DNA of 64,000 nucleotides, taken from positions 62,001 to 126,000 of the forward strand of contig JAGZUC010000002.1 of assembly GCA_018380195.1 (NCBI GenBank). The letters are read 5' to 3'. Shown here in pieces: positions 1 to 7,981 of the stretch (positions are counted from its first letter, which is position 1; every line of letters starts with the position of its first letter). Position numbers and translations under genes: made by a program. This DNA comes from Collinsella sp. (GTDB taxonomy: Bacteria > Actinomycetota > Coriobacteriia > Coriobacteriales > Coriobacteriaceae). Below the pieces are notes generated by a model. That model was given only the letters and a program-made list of their open reading frames with translations, did no database searches and had not been told where the DNA came from.

Positions 1-825
1 GCCAAACATACGGCGGGCCTCTTCCCTGATGAGGTCCAGCAGCTCGTCGTGCACGCGCGCATCGACCAGCAGGTAGTCGGGCGCCACGCAGGTCTGCCCC
101 ACGTTGAGCCATTTACCAAAGGCGATACGCCGCGCCGCAACCTTCAAGTTTGCCGTCGCATCCACGATGCAGGGGCTCTTTCCGCCCAGCTCAAGCGTCA
201 CGGGCGTAAGGTTTTTACTTGCGCGCTCCATGACGAGTTTGCCGACCGGAACGCTACCGGTAAAGAAGATCTTGTCCCAGCACTCATCGAGCAGCGCTTC
301 GTTTTCGGCGCGCCCGCCCTCGACAACCGTCACCAGGCACGGATCAAATGCCTCTTCACAGATTTGCTTGAGCACCGCGCTCGATGCCGGAGCATAGGCA
401 CTCGGCTTGATGACCACGGTATTGCCCGCGGCAAGGGCGCCGGCGAGCGGCTCGAGTGTTAGCAAAAACGGGTAGTTCCACGGAGCCATGATGAGTGTGA
501 CGCCATAGGGCACGGCTTGCGTTTTGCACACGCTCACGGCGTTAGCGAGATCGCACGGACGCAGGCGCGGACGACTCCATCGAGCCACGTGAGCGATCTG
601 ATGTCGAATCTCGGAAAGCGACGTACCAATCTCGCACATATAGGCCTCGTCATGCGACTTCCCCAAATCGGTCTTGAGCGCATGGGCGATATCGGCCTCG
701 TGGGCCCGCACCGCATCGCGTAAACTCACGAGCGCGCGACGTCGAGCATCGACATCAAACGTGGCGTGCGTCTTAAAGTAGGCGCGCTGATCGCCGACGA
801 TGCGCGCAATTTCCTCGGTGTTCAT
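1..825 (-). CDS. Aldehyde dehydrogenase, 3' end cut by window edge
   Basis: Open on the minus strand from an ATG at 825 to the window start, giving the first 275 residues. The start is supported by GGAGGGTCC just upstream. The protein shows the NAD(P)-dependent aldehyde dehydrogenase landmarks: APWNYPF (about residue 115), the catalytic-Glu motif LELGGKSP (about 212) and the nucleophile in NVGQTCVAPD (about 245). The short N-terminus resembles class-3 type enzymes that oxidise medium-chain or aromatic aldehydes. It starts 8 bases after the stop of an iron-dependent alcohol dehydrogenase, so the two probably form an operon interconverting alcohol, aldehyde and acid. The substrate cannot be read from the sequence. 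Confidence 0.93.
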   Translation of the reverse strand, partial: MNTEEIARIVGDQRAYFKTHATFDVDARRRALVSLRDAVRAHEADIAHALKTDLGKSHDEAYMCEIGTSLSEIRHQIAHVARWSRPRLRPCDLANAVSVCKTQAVPYGVTLIMAPWNYPFLLTLEPLAGALAAGNTVVIKPSAYAPASSAVLKQICEEAFDPCLVTVVEGGRAENEALLDECWDKIFFTGSVPVGKLVMERASKNLTPVTLELGGKSPCIVDATANLKVAARRIAFGKWLNVGQTCVAPDYLLVDARVHDELLDLIREEARRMFG

Positions 826-833
826 GGACCCTC

Positions 834-2054
834 CTAATTCTCGTCCTCAAACATACCACCTGCAACGACTTCGTACATATGCTCGAGCTCCAAGCGGTCC
901 ATTAAAAGCGGAACGGGGTACAGGGGATTGGCCTCGGCATCGGCATGCGCCGCCATCTGCGGAATGTCGGAGCGGCGAATGCCCGAGACATATTTGGGGA
1001 TTCCCAGGGCCTCGTTCATGCGGTCGACCCAATCGATAAAGGCCTCGGCCGCAAGACTGTCCTGCGCGGTAGCCGGCGCAATGCCCGCCATGCGAGCAAG
1101 ATCGGCAAGCTTGGGGGCGGCGGCGTCACCATAAGCGCGAAGCATATGCGGCAGGATGATAGCGTTGGCCAAGCCGTGCGGAATCCCGTAACGCCCACCC
1201 AAGCTGTGTGCGATGGCGTGAACGTATCCAACATAGGAGCGCGTAAAGGCAACACCCGCCTTATACGCCGCCGAAAGCATATTGCGACGCGCACGCATGT
1301 TATCGCCATGCTCATAGGCCTCGAGCAAATTGTCATGGATGAGCTGGACCGCCTGACGCGCCATCTTGCGCGTATAGGGCGTGGTGCTTCGCCCGATAAA
1401 GGCCTCAACGGCATGCGTCAGGGCGTCCATGCCCGTCTGCCCCGTAATGGAAGCGGGCAAGCCGCACGTAAACTCGGGGTCGTGGACTGCAAAACGCGGG
1501 ATGAGCACAAAGTCGTTAATGGGGTATTTGTAGTGCGTCCCGTCATCGGTAATTACCGCCGCAAGCGTGGCTTCGCTTCCCGTACCGGCGGTAGTGGGAA
1601 CGGCGATGAGCAGCGGCAGACGACGATGAATCCGCAGCAGCCCGCGCATCTTGTTGATGGGCTTGCTTGGCTGCGCAATGCGTGCGCCCACGCCCTTGGC
1701 GCAGTCCATGGCTGATCCTCCGCCAAAACCGATAATGGCCTGGCAGGCGCGCTCTCGATACAGGGACGCCGCCTCCTCCACATTCGAGACCGTGGGGTTC
1801 GCACGCGTTTCGGCATAGACCGTAACGCCAATCCCCTGAGCCGTAAGCGCACGCTCGAGTGATGCCGTGAGTCCCAAACGTGCAATGCCAGGGTCTGTCA
1901 CGATAAGGACCTTCTGGATCGAGCGCTTTTGAAGCACCGCGGGCACATCCTCGGCATGCTCCAGAATGCGCGGCTCGGTATAGGGCAGGATCGGCAATGC
2001 AATGCGAAAAACCGTCTGATATGTTCGGCACCAGGCACGACGAGCTAGATGCAT
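834..2054 (-). CDS. Iron-containing alcohol dehydrogenase
   Basis: 406 residues, normal length for the family. The start chosen is ATG 2054 (MHLARRAW), because GAAGGAG lies 8 bases upstream; an in-frame start at 2135 has no such site. NAD(P) contacts are seen in GFGGGSAMDCAKG and PTTAGTGSEAT. Metal ligands are the Asp and His of MDALTHAVEAF and the two His of HAIAHSLGGRYGIPHG. It reduces aldehydes or oxidises alcohols in the cytoplasm. The gene is first in a likely two-gene operon with the aldehyde dehydrogenase. The C-terminus is longer than in minimal Fe-ADHs but is not unusual. Confidence 0.93.
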   Translation of the reverse strand: MHLARRAWCRTYQTVFRIALPILPYTEPRILEHAEDVPAVLQKRSIQKVLIVTDPGIARLGLTASLERALTAQGIGVTVYAETRANPTVSNVEEAASLYRERACQAIIGFGGGSAMDCAKGVGARIAQPSKPINKMRGLLRIHRRLPLLIAVPTTAGTGSEATLAAVITDDGTHYKYPINDFVLIPRFAVHDPEFTCGLPASITGQTGMDALTHAVEAFIGRSTTPYTRKMARQAVQLIHDNLLEAYEHGDNMRARRNMLSAAYKAGVAFTRSYVGYVHAIAHSLGGRYGIPHGLANAIILPHMLRAYGDAAAPKLADLARMAGIAPATAQDSLAAEAFIDWVDRMNEALGIPKYVSGIRRSDIPQMAAHADAEANPLYPVPLLMDRLELEHMYEVVAGGMFEDEN

Positions 2055-2072
2055 AAAGGAAACTCCTTCATT

Positions 2073-2088
2073 TGTTGATAGGTCAACA
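2073..2088. promoter_or_regulatory. Palindrome in the leader of the alcohol dehydrogenase
   Basis: TGTTGA-TAGG-TCAACA, a perfect 6-bp inverted repeat, lies directly upstream of the ADH ribosome binding site. A further TCAACA occurs about 60 bases further upstream. The position suits a repressor operator controlling the ADH-ALDH pair. The regulator is unknown. Confidence 0.45.
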
Positions 2089-2310
2089 TTTGCTCGCCCG
2101 ATTGTACTCAGCAAAAATCGCAGACGGCCTCCCAATCGTTAATCAATCAACATCTTCATATCTCGAAATTGTTTTATTAAAAATCATTCCTAATAGGCTT
2201 CACATTTGGTTGCATTTATGGATAATAGAACTCGTCAAGACGCACGTCCGGAGAGGGCCCTTACGGGACCGGACGAGCGCACAATCGCCATCGATCGAAA
2301 GGATCGAATC

Positions 2311-2871
2311 ATGAAGTTTGTTTGCCCCGTTTGCGGTTATGTGGAAGAGTTCGACGGCGACCAGCTGCCCGAGGACTTCAAGTGCCCCCAGTGCGGCGTT
2401 CCCGGTTCTCGTTTCCTGAAGCAGGAGGAGGGCCAGCTCGAGTGGGCTGCCGAGCACGTCGTGGGCGTCGCCAAGATGGAGGGCGTCTCCGAGGACATCG
2501 TTGCCGACCTGCGCGCCAACTTTGAGGGCGAGTGCTCTGAGGTCGGTATGTACCTGGCCATGGCTCGCGTCGCTCATCGCGAGGGCTATCCCGAGATCGG
2601 CCTGTACTGGGAGAAGGCTGCCCACGAGGAGGCAGAGCATGCCGCCAAGTTCGCCGAGCTCCTGGGCGAGGTCGTGACCGACTCCACCAAGAAGAACCTC
2701 GAAATGCGCGTTGAAGCCGAGAATGGCGCCACCGCCGGCAAGACCGATCTTGCCAAGCGTGCCAAGGCCGCTGGTCTCGATGCCATCCACGACACCGTGC
2801 ACGAGATGGCTCGCGACGAAGCTCGCCACGGCAAGGCTTTCGCTGGCCTGCTCAAGCGCTACTTTGGCTAA
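2311..2871 (+). CDS. Reverse-order rubrerythrin (N-terminal rubredoxin domain)
   Basis: 186 residues starting at ATG 2311 (MKFVCPVCG). The rubredoxin-type iron site comes first (CPVCG at 5-9, CPQCG near 30). A ferritin-like four-helix diiron domain follows, with Glu/His pairs in EGECSEVGMY, KAAHEEAEHAAKF and HEMARDEARHGKAF. In classical rubrerythrin the rubredoxin domain is C-terminal, so this is the reverse type known from anaerobes, a peroxide or oxygen reductase in oxidative-stress defence. A possible promoter (TTCACA, 16 bases, GATAAT near 2221) lies upstream, and a hairpin terminator follows. Confidence 0.95.
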   Translation: MKFVCPVCGYVEEFDGDQLPEDFKCPQCGVPGSRFLKQEEGQLEWAAEHVVGVAKMEGVSEDIVADLRANFEGECSEVGMYLAMARVAHREGYPEIGLYWEKAAHEEAEHAAKFAELLGEVVTDSTKKNLEMRVEAENGATAGKTDLAKRAKAAGLDAIHDTVHEMARDEARHGKAFAGLLKRYFG

Positions 2872-2906
2872 GCCAACTGCCTGAGACATAACCTCTAGCT
2901 CGATGA

Positions 2907-2932
2907 GGCCCGGACCGCATGGTTCGGGCCTT
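2907..2932 (+). terminator. Rho-independent terminator of rubrerythrin
   Basis: GGCCCGGACC-GCAT-GGTTCGGGCC hairpin followed by TTCTTC, 35 bases after the rubrerythrin stop. Confidence 0.75.
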
Positions 2933-3001
2933 CTTCGTGCCTCACAAACTTGTTAACTCCCTGAAATAGGACCGCCTTAGGCATCGGCTTCTCGTCAAAA
3001 A

Positions 3002-3124
3002 CTAAGTGAGTAGACTTTTTGGAACTTGCCGAGCACACCATCCATATTGCTTTATAAAGCCGCAGGTAAATGACTTGTTGCAAAACGGCCTGGTCACCAA
3101 AGTTCCAAAAGTCTACTCACTTAG
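3002..3124. repeat. 123-bp palindromic element, copy 1, with stops in all three frames at its ends
   Basis: The left end (3002-3025) starts CTAAGTGAGTAGAC and the right end (3102-3124) is its inverse, GTCTACTCACTTAG. The arms are about 23 bp with one T-run length difference. CTAAGTGAGTAG contains TAA, TGA and TAG in three different frames. The interior includes GCAGGTA and CTTGTTGCAAAACGGCCTGG. Copy 2 at 4423-4544 has the same layout and orientation. The right arm supplies the stop codon of the minus-strand gene ending at 3113. Confidence 0.9.
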
Positions 3125-4246
3125 AACCGCAGCCGTCCACGATCGAACTGTTTTGTGTCTAACGGGCATCTTTCCGTCAATTACTCCCAATTTTGTCCAG
3201 TCAACGAATAGTTCAGACCGAAGTAATGTCTCAGCCCTTTGCTCATCTGAGCTTTTATCGCGATATTCAGCATCGAGCATCCTGCATACGGTCTTAACGA
3301 TCGCGCGGAATCTACCCTCATCGGATATCTGTCTGTGTGTCAGGAGAAGTACATCGTAGCCCATGGCCTGAAGGGCCGTCATGCGGTCAGCGTCACGCAA
3401 GCCATCCCCTGCGCGTCCGTGCGAGGCCTTTCCCTGACATTCAATGGCCACCTGTCGCCTACCGTCCGGTGAAGAAAGAAGTAGGTCGATATATACACGG
3501 GACTTTCCCACAATCGCTCGAGCACTTGTGTTTAGCATCACTTCAACATTAAGCTCTATGCCGCAAAAACCTTCGCCTCCCAGGGATCGCGGCAGTGCAA
3601 GTAGCAAATACGCCTCGACCTCAAAAGGCGACGCGGCACCCAATGGAACGAGTTGTGATACCGCCATTAATCTATTGCCGTATCGCATCCCGCAAACATC
3701 TGAACAAAAACGGTCAAGGTCTCCGCCCAAAACCAAAGCATCTCGACGCCATAAATTTGAGGCAGTGCCGTCCTCGGACGGGCAGCGCACCCAACCGAAC
3801 GTTGTCGAAATCGCACCTGAATCAATTGCACGCCTAAGCTCCGCCTCAAGTGCCGCCGGCAGAGCGCACACCGCAAACAAGCCACACATCTCCGCCAATA
3901 CCAAAAGAAGCTGAAGATCCGTCAGATGCCGCGACATGATGAATGCCGTCAGCAGAGGAGACGTAACCAAAAACCCATGCTCCGTTTCCAGCACGGATTC
4001 CCTGGGGAGCTCACCAAGAAACAGCCGCTGCCTAATGCTGGCAGGACAAGTCCGTTTGTTTCTCGTCCGAACCAATGTATACAACGGAAAGCCGAACACA
4101 ACCGCAGCCGTCGGGTTACGGGCGAGGTCATATCGCTGCCGGTCTTCTTCCGGCCGTGGAAGCGGCGGACATAGAGCGCGGACCTGAGGGGGCAAACGCC
4201 AATACCTAAAAGCCGATATGTCACAAAGTAGATCCTTCATACGCAC
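3113..4246 (-). CDS. Hypothetical protein with a PD-(D/E)xK-like C-terminal region
   Basis: 377 residues from a GTG at 4246; an alternative ATG is at 4240, and neither has a strong ribosome binding site. The C-terminal third reads VYIDLLLSSPDG, then VAIECQGKASHG, then YDVLLLTHRQI, which fits the D...ExK core of DUF559/VSR-like nucleases. The N-terminal part (ISAFRYWRLPPQV, then FLVTSPLLTAFIMSRHL and a conserved Cys-Gly region) recalls AbiEi-type proteins found in many Coriobacteria. I infer a nuclease-fold or phage-defence related orphan; function is unproven. Two copies of a 122-bp palindrome flank it, and its last codons (Leu-Ser-Glu-stop) come from one of them. Confidence 0.7.
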   Translation of the reverse strand: MRMKDLLCDISAFRYWRLPPQVRALCPPLPRPEEDRQRYDLARNPTAAVVFGFPLYTLVRTRNKRTCPASIRQRLFLGELPRESVLETEHGFLVTSPLLTAFIMSRHLTDLQLLLVLAEMCGLFAVCALPAALEAELRRAIDSGAISTTFGWVRCPSEDGTASNLWRRDALVLGGDLDRFCSDVCGMRYGNRLMAVSQLVPLGAASPFEVEAYLLLALPRSLGGEGFCGIELNVEVMLNTSARAIVGKSRVYIDLLLSSPDGRRQVAIECQGKASHGRAGDGLRDADRMTALQAMGYDVLLLTHRQISDEGRFRAIVKTVCRMLDAEYRDKSSDEQRAETLLRSELFVDWTKLGVIDGKMPVRHKTVRSWTAAVLSE

Positions 4247-4281
4247 AGGAAACCACGAATTTCAACCCAGTCAGTCACACA

Positions 4282-4299
4282 TTGGCGCGAACGCGCCAA
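4282..4299. promoter_or_regulatory. Perfect palindrome upstream of the PD-(D/E)xK-like gene
   Basis: TTGGCGCG-AA-CGCGCCAA lies about 36 bases upstream of the gene start on the minus strand. It could be an operator. A run of A follows on the plus strand, so a weak terminator is also possible. Confidence 0.4.
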
Positions 4300-4323
4300 A
4301 AATGGTGCCGAACGGACTGCCAA

Positions 4324-4389
4324 GTTTTCAACAGCCCTCCCCAACTGGCCAAAAGCTTGCCGAGAGCTGGACGAAGTTCTGTTGAAAAC
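4324..4389. repeat. Inverted repeat between the orphan gene and repeat copy 2
   Basis: GTTTTCAACAG (4324-4334) is matched by CTGTTGAAAAC (4379-4389), 11-bp perfect arms around a 44-base loop. A T-run follows on the plus strand. No coding sequence is seen in 4247-4422. Confidence 0.5.
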
Positions 4390-4422
4390 CCCATTTTTTT
4401 CTCATGCAGAAGCTTTGCGCGA

Positions 4423-4544
4423 CAAGTGAGTAGACTTTTTTGAACATCCCGAGCAGCCCGGTCATCCTGCTTTTCAAAACCGCAGGTAGATAGCTTGTTA
4501 CAAAACTGCCTGGTCGCCAAAGTTCCAAAAGCCTACTCACTTAG
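4423..4544. repeat. 122-bp palindromic element, copy 2
   Basis: Same layout as 3002-3124: left arm CAAGTGAGTAGAC and right arm GTTCCAAAAGCCTACTCACTTAG, with a related interior (CGCAGGTA, then CTTGTTACAAAACTGCCTGG). One left-end base differs from copy 1 (CAA instead of TAA), so the left end has lost one of its three stops. The right arm supplies the last codons and stop of the MocR-type gene ending at 4533. Confidence 0.88.
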
Positions 4545-5972
4545 GTTGCAGAGTGCTCCCATTAGCTGCGATTCCAAGGTATTTAGCGCTTTTGGACTCA
4601 AATCGTCATACTGAACAAGAATTTGACTTGAGTTTTCAGGGACAGATGCGCCATCGGCACACCAATAACAGTCACTGATATCGACAAAAGGGATACTCGA
4701 GCGCGTGAGGGCCCGCACAAAAGAGCTTCCGCCCGCTCCGCGCTCCGCAACCACGGTGCAGTAAAGGCCCGCGTCTGCATGCTCGATCGAGACCTCTCCT
4801 GCCCGAAATACCTTCCGCACAAGCGCCATCAGGCCATCACGCGCCTCGCGAGCACGAACGCGCACGCGGTTCACATGTCGCTCGTAATCACCCGATTCCA
4901 GCAAACGCGCCAAAGCGACCTGGTCAACAGAGCTCACCGACGAGGCGTAGAAACCAAGGTTGCGCCTAAACCGCTCCATTAGCTCATCGGGCAACACCAT
5001 GTACGCTAGACGCAACGCCGATGACAGGCTCTTCGAAAACGTGTTGGTGTAGATAACCGACTGGGCGGCATCGATCGACGCGAGCGCGGGAATCGGCTTG
5101 CCGGCAAGGCGAAACTCGCAATCAAAGTCATCTTCGATGAGATACCGACCTGGTCGCTCGGCGGCCCAGCTCAGCAGCGCATAGCGACGCGCAATGCTCG
5201 TCACAAGGCCGGTCGGATACTGATGGGACGGCATCAGGTGAAGGACATCGGTCCCGCTTTTCTGCAGAGTGCCCAAGTCCACGCCCTCATCATCCAACGG
5301 GATATGTCGAACTTTGCAGCCCATAGCCTGATAGATGCGCGTCAGGCGCAAATAGCCCGGGTCCTCAACGGCATACACCTTGTCCGCGCCAAGCAACTGA
5401 ACCAACATGGTATCGAGCAACTGAGCACCCGCACCGATAACAATGTTATTAGAATCGACATTCATGCCCCTTGTCCCACGCAGGTGGTGAGCGATTGCGC
5501 ATCGTAGCCGAGCAGTGCCCTGCGCCGGTGCGGGCGAAAAGATTTCGCGCTCGTCTTCAGATGCCAGCGTCGCCCGTAGCGCGCTTTGCCAAAGCCGCGC
5601 CGCCTCCAAAGCAGAAGGAGAAAGCGCATCGAATCGCTCGACCTGTCCGTTGACATCATGCGTGTTGGGACCCACAGAAACGGCATCTCGGTCGATGCCC
5701 TCCGAAGCCAAAGGAAAAACCGGTGCGTCCGGAAGCTTGCAAGCGTAGTAGCCACGACGCGGCATTGAGCAAATATAGCCCTCAGCGAGTAACTGGCTAT
5801 ATGCATTCTCGATGGTAATGACACTGATTCCCAGATGACTGGCAAAGGCGCGCTTAGACGGCAGATGCTCCCCCGCCGCAATACGGCCAGCAACAATATC
5901 ATCTCGAATTTGCTGGTAAACATACTCATAGAGCGATGCCTCGCCACGTTTTTCCAAATTGTAGTCAAGCAT
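4533..5972 (-). CDS. pdxR: MocR-family transcriptional regulator, probable PdxR
   Basis: 479 residues from ATG 5972 (MLDYNLEK), preceded by AGGTGA; a longer start at 6005 is possible. An N-terminal GntR winged helix (YQQIRDDIVAGRIAAGEHLPSKRAFASHL, written across two helices) is joined to an aminotransferase-fold domain whose PLP-lysine motif is TNTFSKSLSS. Such proteins sense pyridoxal phosphate. It is divergent from pdxS-pdxT, the arrangement of PdxR regulators, which activate PLP synthesis. The C-terminus ends in Leu-Ser-Glu-stop encoded by the adjacent palindromic repeat, so the native tail may have been replaced. Confidence 0.88.
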   Translation of the reverse strand: MLDYNLEKRGEASLYEYVYQQIRDDIVAGRIAAGEHLPSKRAFASHLGISVITIENAYSQLLAEGYICSMPRRGYYACKLPDAPVFPLASEGIDRDAVSVGPNTHDVNGQVERFDALSPSALEAARLWQSALRATLASEDEREIFSPAPAQGTARLRCAIAHHLRGTRGMNVDSNNIVIGAGAQLLDTMLVQLLGADKVYAVEDPGYLRLTRIYQAMGCKVRHIPLDDEGVDLGTLQKSGTDVLHLMPSHQYPTGLVTSIARRYALLSWAAERPGRYLIEDDFDCEFRLAGKPIPALASIDAAQSVIYTNTFSKSLSSALRLAYMVLPDELMERFRRNLGFYASSVSSVDQVALARLLESGDYERHVNRVRVRAREARDGLMALVRKVFRAGEVSIEHADAGLYCTVVAERGAGGSSFVRALTRSSIPFVDISDCYWCADGASVPENSSQILVQYDDLSPKALNTLESQLMGALCNLSE

Positions 5973-5983
5973 GAGCCTATCAC

Positions 5984-6029
5984 CTGACCTTATTACGTCA
6001 TTCAATCTGGTATTAGTCTGACCTTATTA
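5984..6029. promoter_or_regulatory. Probable PdxR operator: direct repeats
   Basis: CTGACCTTATTA occurs at 5984-5995 and again at 6018-6029, 34 bases apart start to start, with a related CTGGTATTAG at 6007-6016 between them. The site sits between the divergent MocR gene and pdxS. MocR regulators typically bind direct repeats in such positions; binding here is inferred. Confidence 0.7.
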
Positions 6030-6117
6030 TTATCTCGAAAACTGAGTATTTTGCCATACCCAGCTCCCCGATAGGATGTTCCGTCAAGCAATGCACATGC
6101 CAACCAAGGGAGCAACC

Positions 6118-7008
6118 ATGGCAGAACAGACCAGCAAGGCCGATCGCGTCAAACTCAATCGCGAACTCGCGCAGATGCTCAAGGGCGGCGTCATCATGGA
6201 CGTCACCACGCCCGAGCAGGCACGCATCGCCGAGGAGGCGGGCGCCTGCGCCGTCATGGCACTCGAGCGCATTCCGGCCGACATCCGCGCCGCAGGCGGC
6301 GTCTCGCGCATGAGCGACCCTAAGATGATCAAGGGCATCCAAGAGGCCGTCTCCATCCCTGTTATGGCCAAGTGCCGCATCGGTCATATTGTCGAGGCGC
6401 AGGTCCTGCAGGCCATCGAGATCGATTACATCGACGAGTCCGAGGTTCTCTCCCCTGCCGATGACGTCTATCACATCGACAAGACCCAGTTTGACGTGCC
6501 GTTTGTCTGCGGCGCCCGCGATCTGGGCGAGGCGCTGCGCCGTGTTGCCGAGGGCGCCACGATGATTCGCACCAAGGGCGAGCCGGGCACGGGTGACGTC
6601 GTTCAGGCCGTGCGCCACATGCGCAAGATCCAAAAGCAGATCCGCGACGTTGTCGCCCTGCGCGTCGATGAGCTCTTTGAGGCAGCCAAGCAACTGCAGG
6701 TTCCGGTCGAGCTGGTGCGCGAGGTCCATGCCACGGGAAAGCTTCCCGTCGTGAACTTTGCCGCCGGCGGCGTAGCGACCCCCGCCGACGCCGCGCTGAT
6801 GATGCAGCTGGGCGCCGAAGGCGTCTTTGTCGGCTCGGGCATCTTTAAGAGCGGCGACCCCGCCAAGCGCGCCGCCGCCATCGTCAAGGCCGTAGCAAAC
6901 TTCACCGATGCCAAACTCATCGCCGAGCTTTCGGAGGACCTGGGCGAGGCCATGGTGGGCATCAACGCCGACGAGATCGAGATTATCATGGAGGAGCGCG
7001 GGCGCTAG
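6118..7008 (+). CDS. pdxS: Pyridoxal 5'-phosphate synthase lyase subunit PdxS
   Basis: 296 residues, full length, starting at ATG 6118 after AAGGGAG. PdxS builds PLP from ribose 5-phosphate, glyceraldehyde 3-phosphate and ammonia delivered by PdxT. Conserved stretches include KGGVIMDVTTPEQA, the active-site lysine in PVMAKCRIGH, IDYIDESEVLSPAD, TKGEPGTGDVVQAVRH and the phosphate site NFAAGGVATPADAA. It is followed 20 bases later by pdxT in the usual operon order and is likely activated by the divergent MocR protein. Confidence 0.98.
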   Translation: MAEQTSKADRVKLNRELAQMLKGGVIMDVTTPEQARIAEEAGACAVMALERIPADIRAAGGVSRMSDPKMIKGIQEAVSIPVMAKCRIGHIVEAQVLQAIEIDYIDESEVLSPADDVYHIDKTQFDVPFVCGARDLGEALRRVAEGATMIRTKGEPGTGDVVQAVRHMRKIQKQIRDVVALRVDELFEAAKQLQVPVELVREVHATGKLPVVNFAAGGVATPADAALMMQLGAEGVFVGSGIFKSGDPAKRAAAIVKAVANFTDAKLIAELSEDLGEAMVGINADEIEIIMEERGR

Positions 7009-7028
7009 TCCAGCAGAAGGGATCGCAC

Positions 7029-7616
7029 ATGAGCGATTATGCAGACCAAACGGTCGCCGTGCTGGCGGTCCAAGGCGCTTTTGCCGAGCACGAGGCAAGA
7101 CTATCCGAGCTGGGCGCACGTTGTATTGAGCTGAGGCAGGCGGCCGATTTGCAGCAGAACTTTGATCGCCTGGTCCTCCCTGGCGGCGAGTCCACCGTTC
7201 AAGGCAAGCTACTTGCCGAACTCGATATGCTCGAGGGGCTTCGCACCCGCATTGTTGAAGGCATGCCTGTATTGGGAACTTGCGCCGGCTTGATTCTGCT
7301 GGCGCGCGACCTTGCCGCCCACGACGATAAGGGAACGCCGCGCCTGGCAACCATGGATGTGCTCGTTGAGCGCAATGCCTATGGCAGACAACTCGGCAGC
7401 TTTCGCACCAAGGGGCAGGTAGGCGGTATCGACGGTGAGGTGCCGCTGACGTTTATCCGCGCGCCCCGCATCGTCGAAGTGCACGGCGACGCCAAGGCCT
7501 TAGCGAAAGTCGACGGCCGTATCGTCGCCGCCCGCCAAAGCAACCAGCTCGGCGTAACCTTCCACCCCGAGCTCGACGACGATACCCGCCTCCACGAACT
7601 CTTCCTTCAGATGTAG
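7029..7616 (+). CDS. pdxT: Pyridoxal 5'-phosphate synthase glutaminase subunit PdxT
   Basis: 195 residues, typical length. Class-I glutaminase features are LPGGESTV, the nucleophile in GTCAGLILLA (about residue 79) and the His-Glu pair in TFHPELDDD near the C-terminus. It releases ammonia from glutamine and channels it to PdxS. Second gene of the pdxST operon. The palindromic region at 7658-7939 follows. Confidence 0.97.
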   Translation: MSDYADQTVAVLAVQGAFAEHEARLSELGARCIELRQAADLQQNFDRLVLPGGESTVQGKLLAELDMLEGLRTRIVEGMPVLGTCAGLILLARDLAAHDDKGTPRLATMDVLVERNAYGRQLGSFRTKGQVGGIDGEVPLTFIRAPRIVEVHGDAKALAKVDGRIVAARQSNQLGVTFHPELDDDTRLHELFLQM

Positions 7617-7657
7617 GAAGAGCAGAAACGAGCGTGGATTTTCGGACACATAACAAA

Positions 7658-7723
7658 TGAGAGTGGATAATCTCCCACTCTGAGCTTGAATGCAGGCTCA
7701 AACCGGGAGATTATCCACTCTCA
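7658..7723. repeat. Palindrome with 19-bp arms
   Basis: TGAGAGTGGATAATCTCCC (7658-7676) is inverted at 7705-7723. Flanking ACATA/TATGT extends the match imperfectly. It is the first of three secondary-structure elements filling the 365-bp gap 7617-7981, in which no coding sequence is seen. Confidence 0.8.
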
Positions 7724-7730
7724 TGCTATG

Positions 7731-7786
7731 TAGTCGTTGGGGACGTTCTTAAACGACTGGTCAAACAAGAACGTCCCCAACGACTA
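7731..7786. repeat. Palindromic repeat, GGGGACGTTCTT family
   Basis: The arms TAGTCGTTGGGGACGTTCTT and its inverse bracket AAACGACTGGTCAAAC. A close relative is at 46852-46909, and a more distant one with GGGACGTTCCTT is at 59123-59180. This is an intergenic REP-like family. Confidence 0.8.
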
Positions 7787-7838
7787 TCTTTTAGCAGATC
7801 TGGATCATGGCAATGCCGATGCTTTGGCAACGACAGCG

Positions 7839-7939
7839 AGCGCCTCCCAGAGCGAACAAGTTGGCATGAAAAAGGCAGGGCATAGACCTTCTGGTCATGC
7901 CCTGCCTTTTGAATGACAAATTGTCGCTCTGGGAGGCGC
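7839..7939. repeat. Nested inverted repeats enclosing a terminator hairpin
   Basis: The inner hairpin at about 7871-7910 (AAAGGCAGGGCAT, loop, ATGCCCTGCCTTTT) looks like a bidirectional terminator between pdxT and the convergent RGG-protein gene. It is enclosed by an outer near-perfect inverted repeat (GCGCCTCCCAGAGCGAACAA against TTGTCGCTCTGGGAGGCGC). Confidence 0.7.
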
Positions 7940-7981
7940 GCAGCGTCAACCAGTTACGCGGTTCGTAAAACCGCGTAACCC

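Noticed and set aside
2200..2889. Antisense frame over rubrerythrin
   Set aside because: Leu/Val-rich shadow without start signals; rubrerythrin is certain.
3002..4544. Composite transposon
   Set aside because: No transposase and no target-site duplication that I could see; kept only as a possible cassette.
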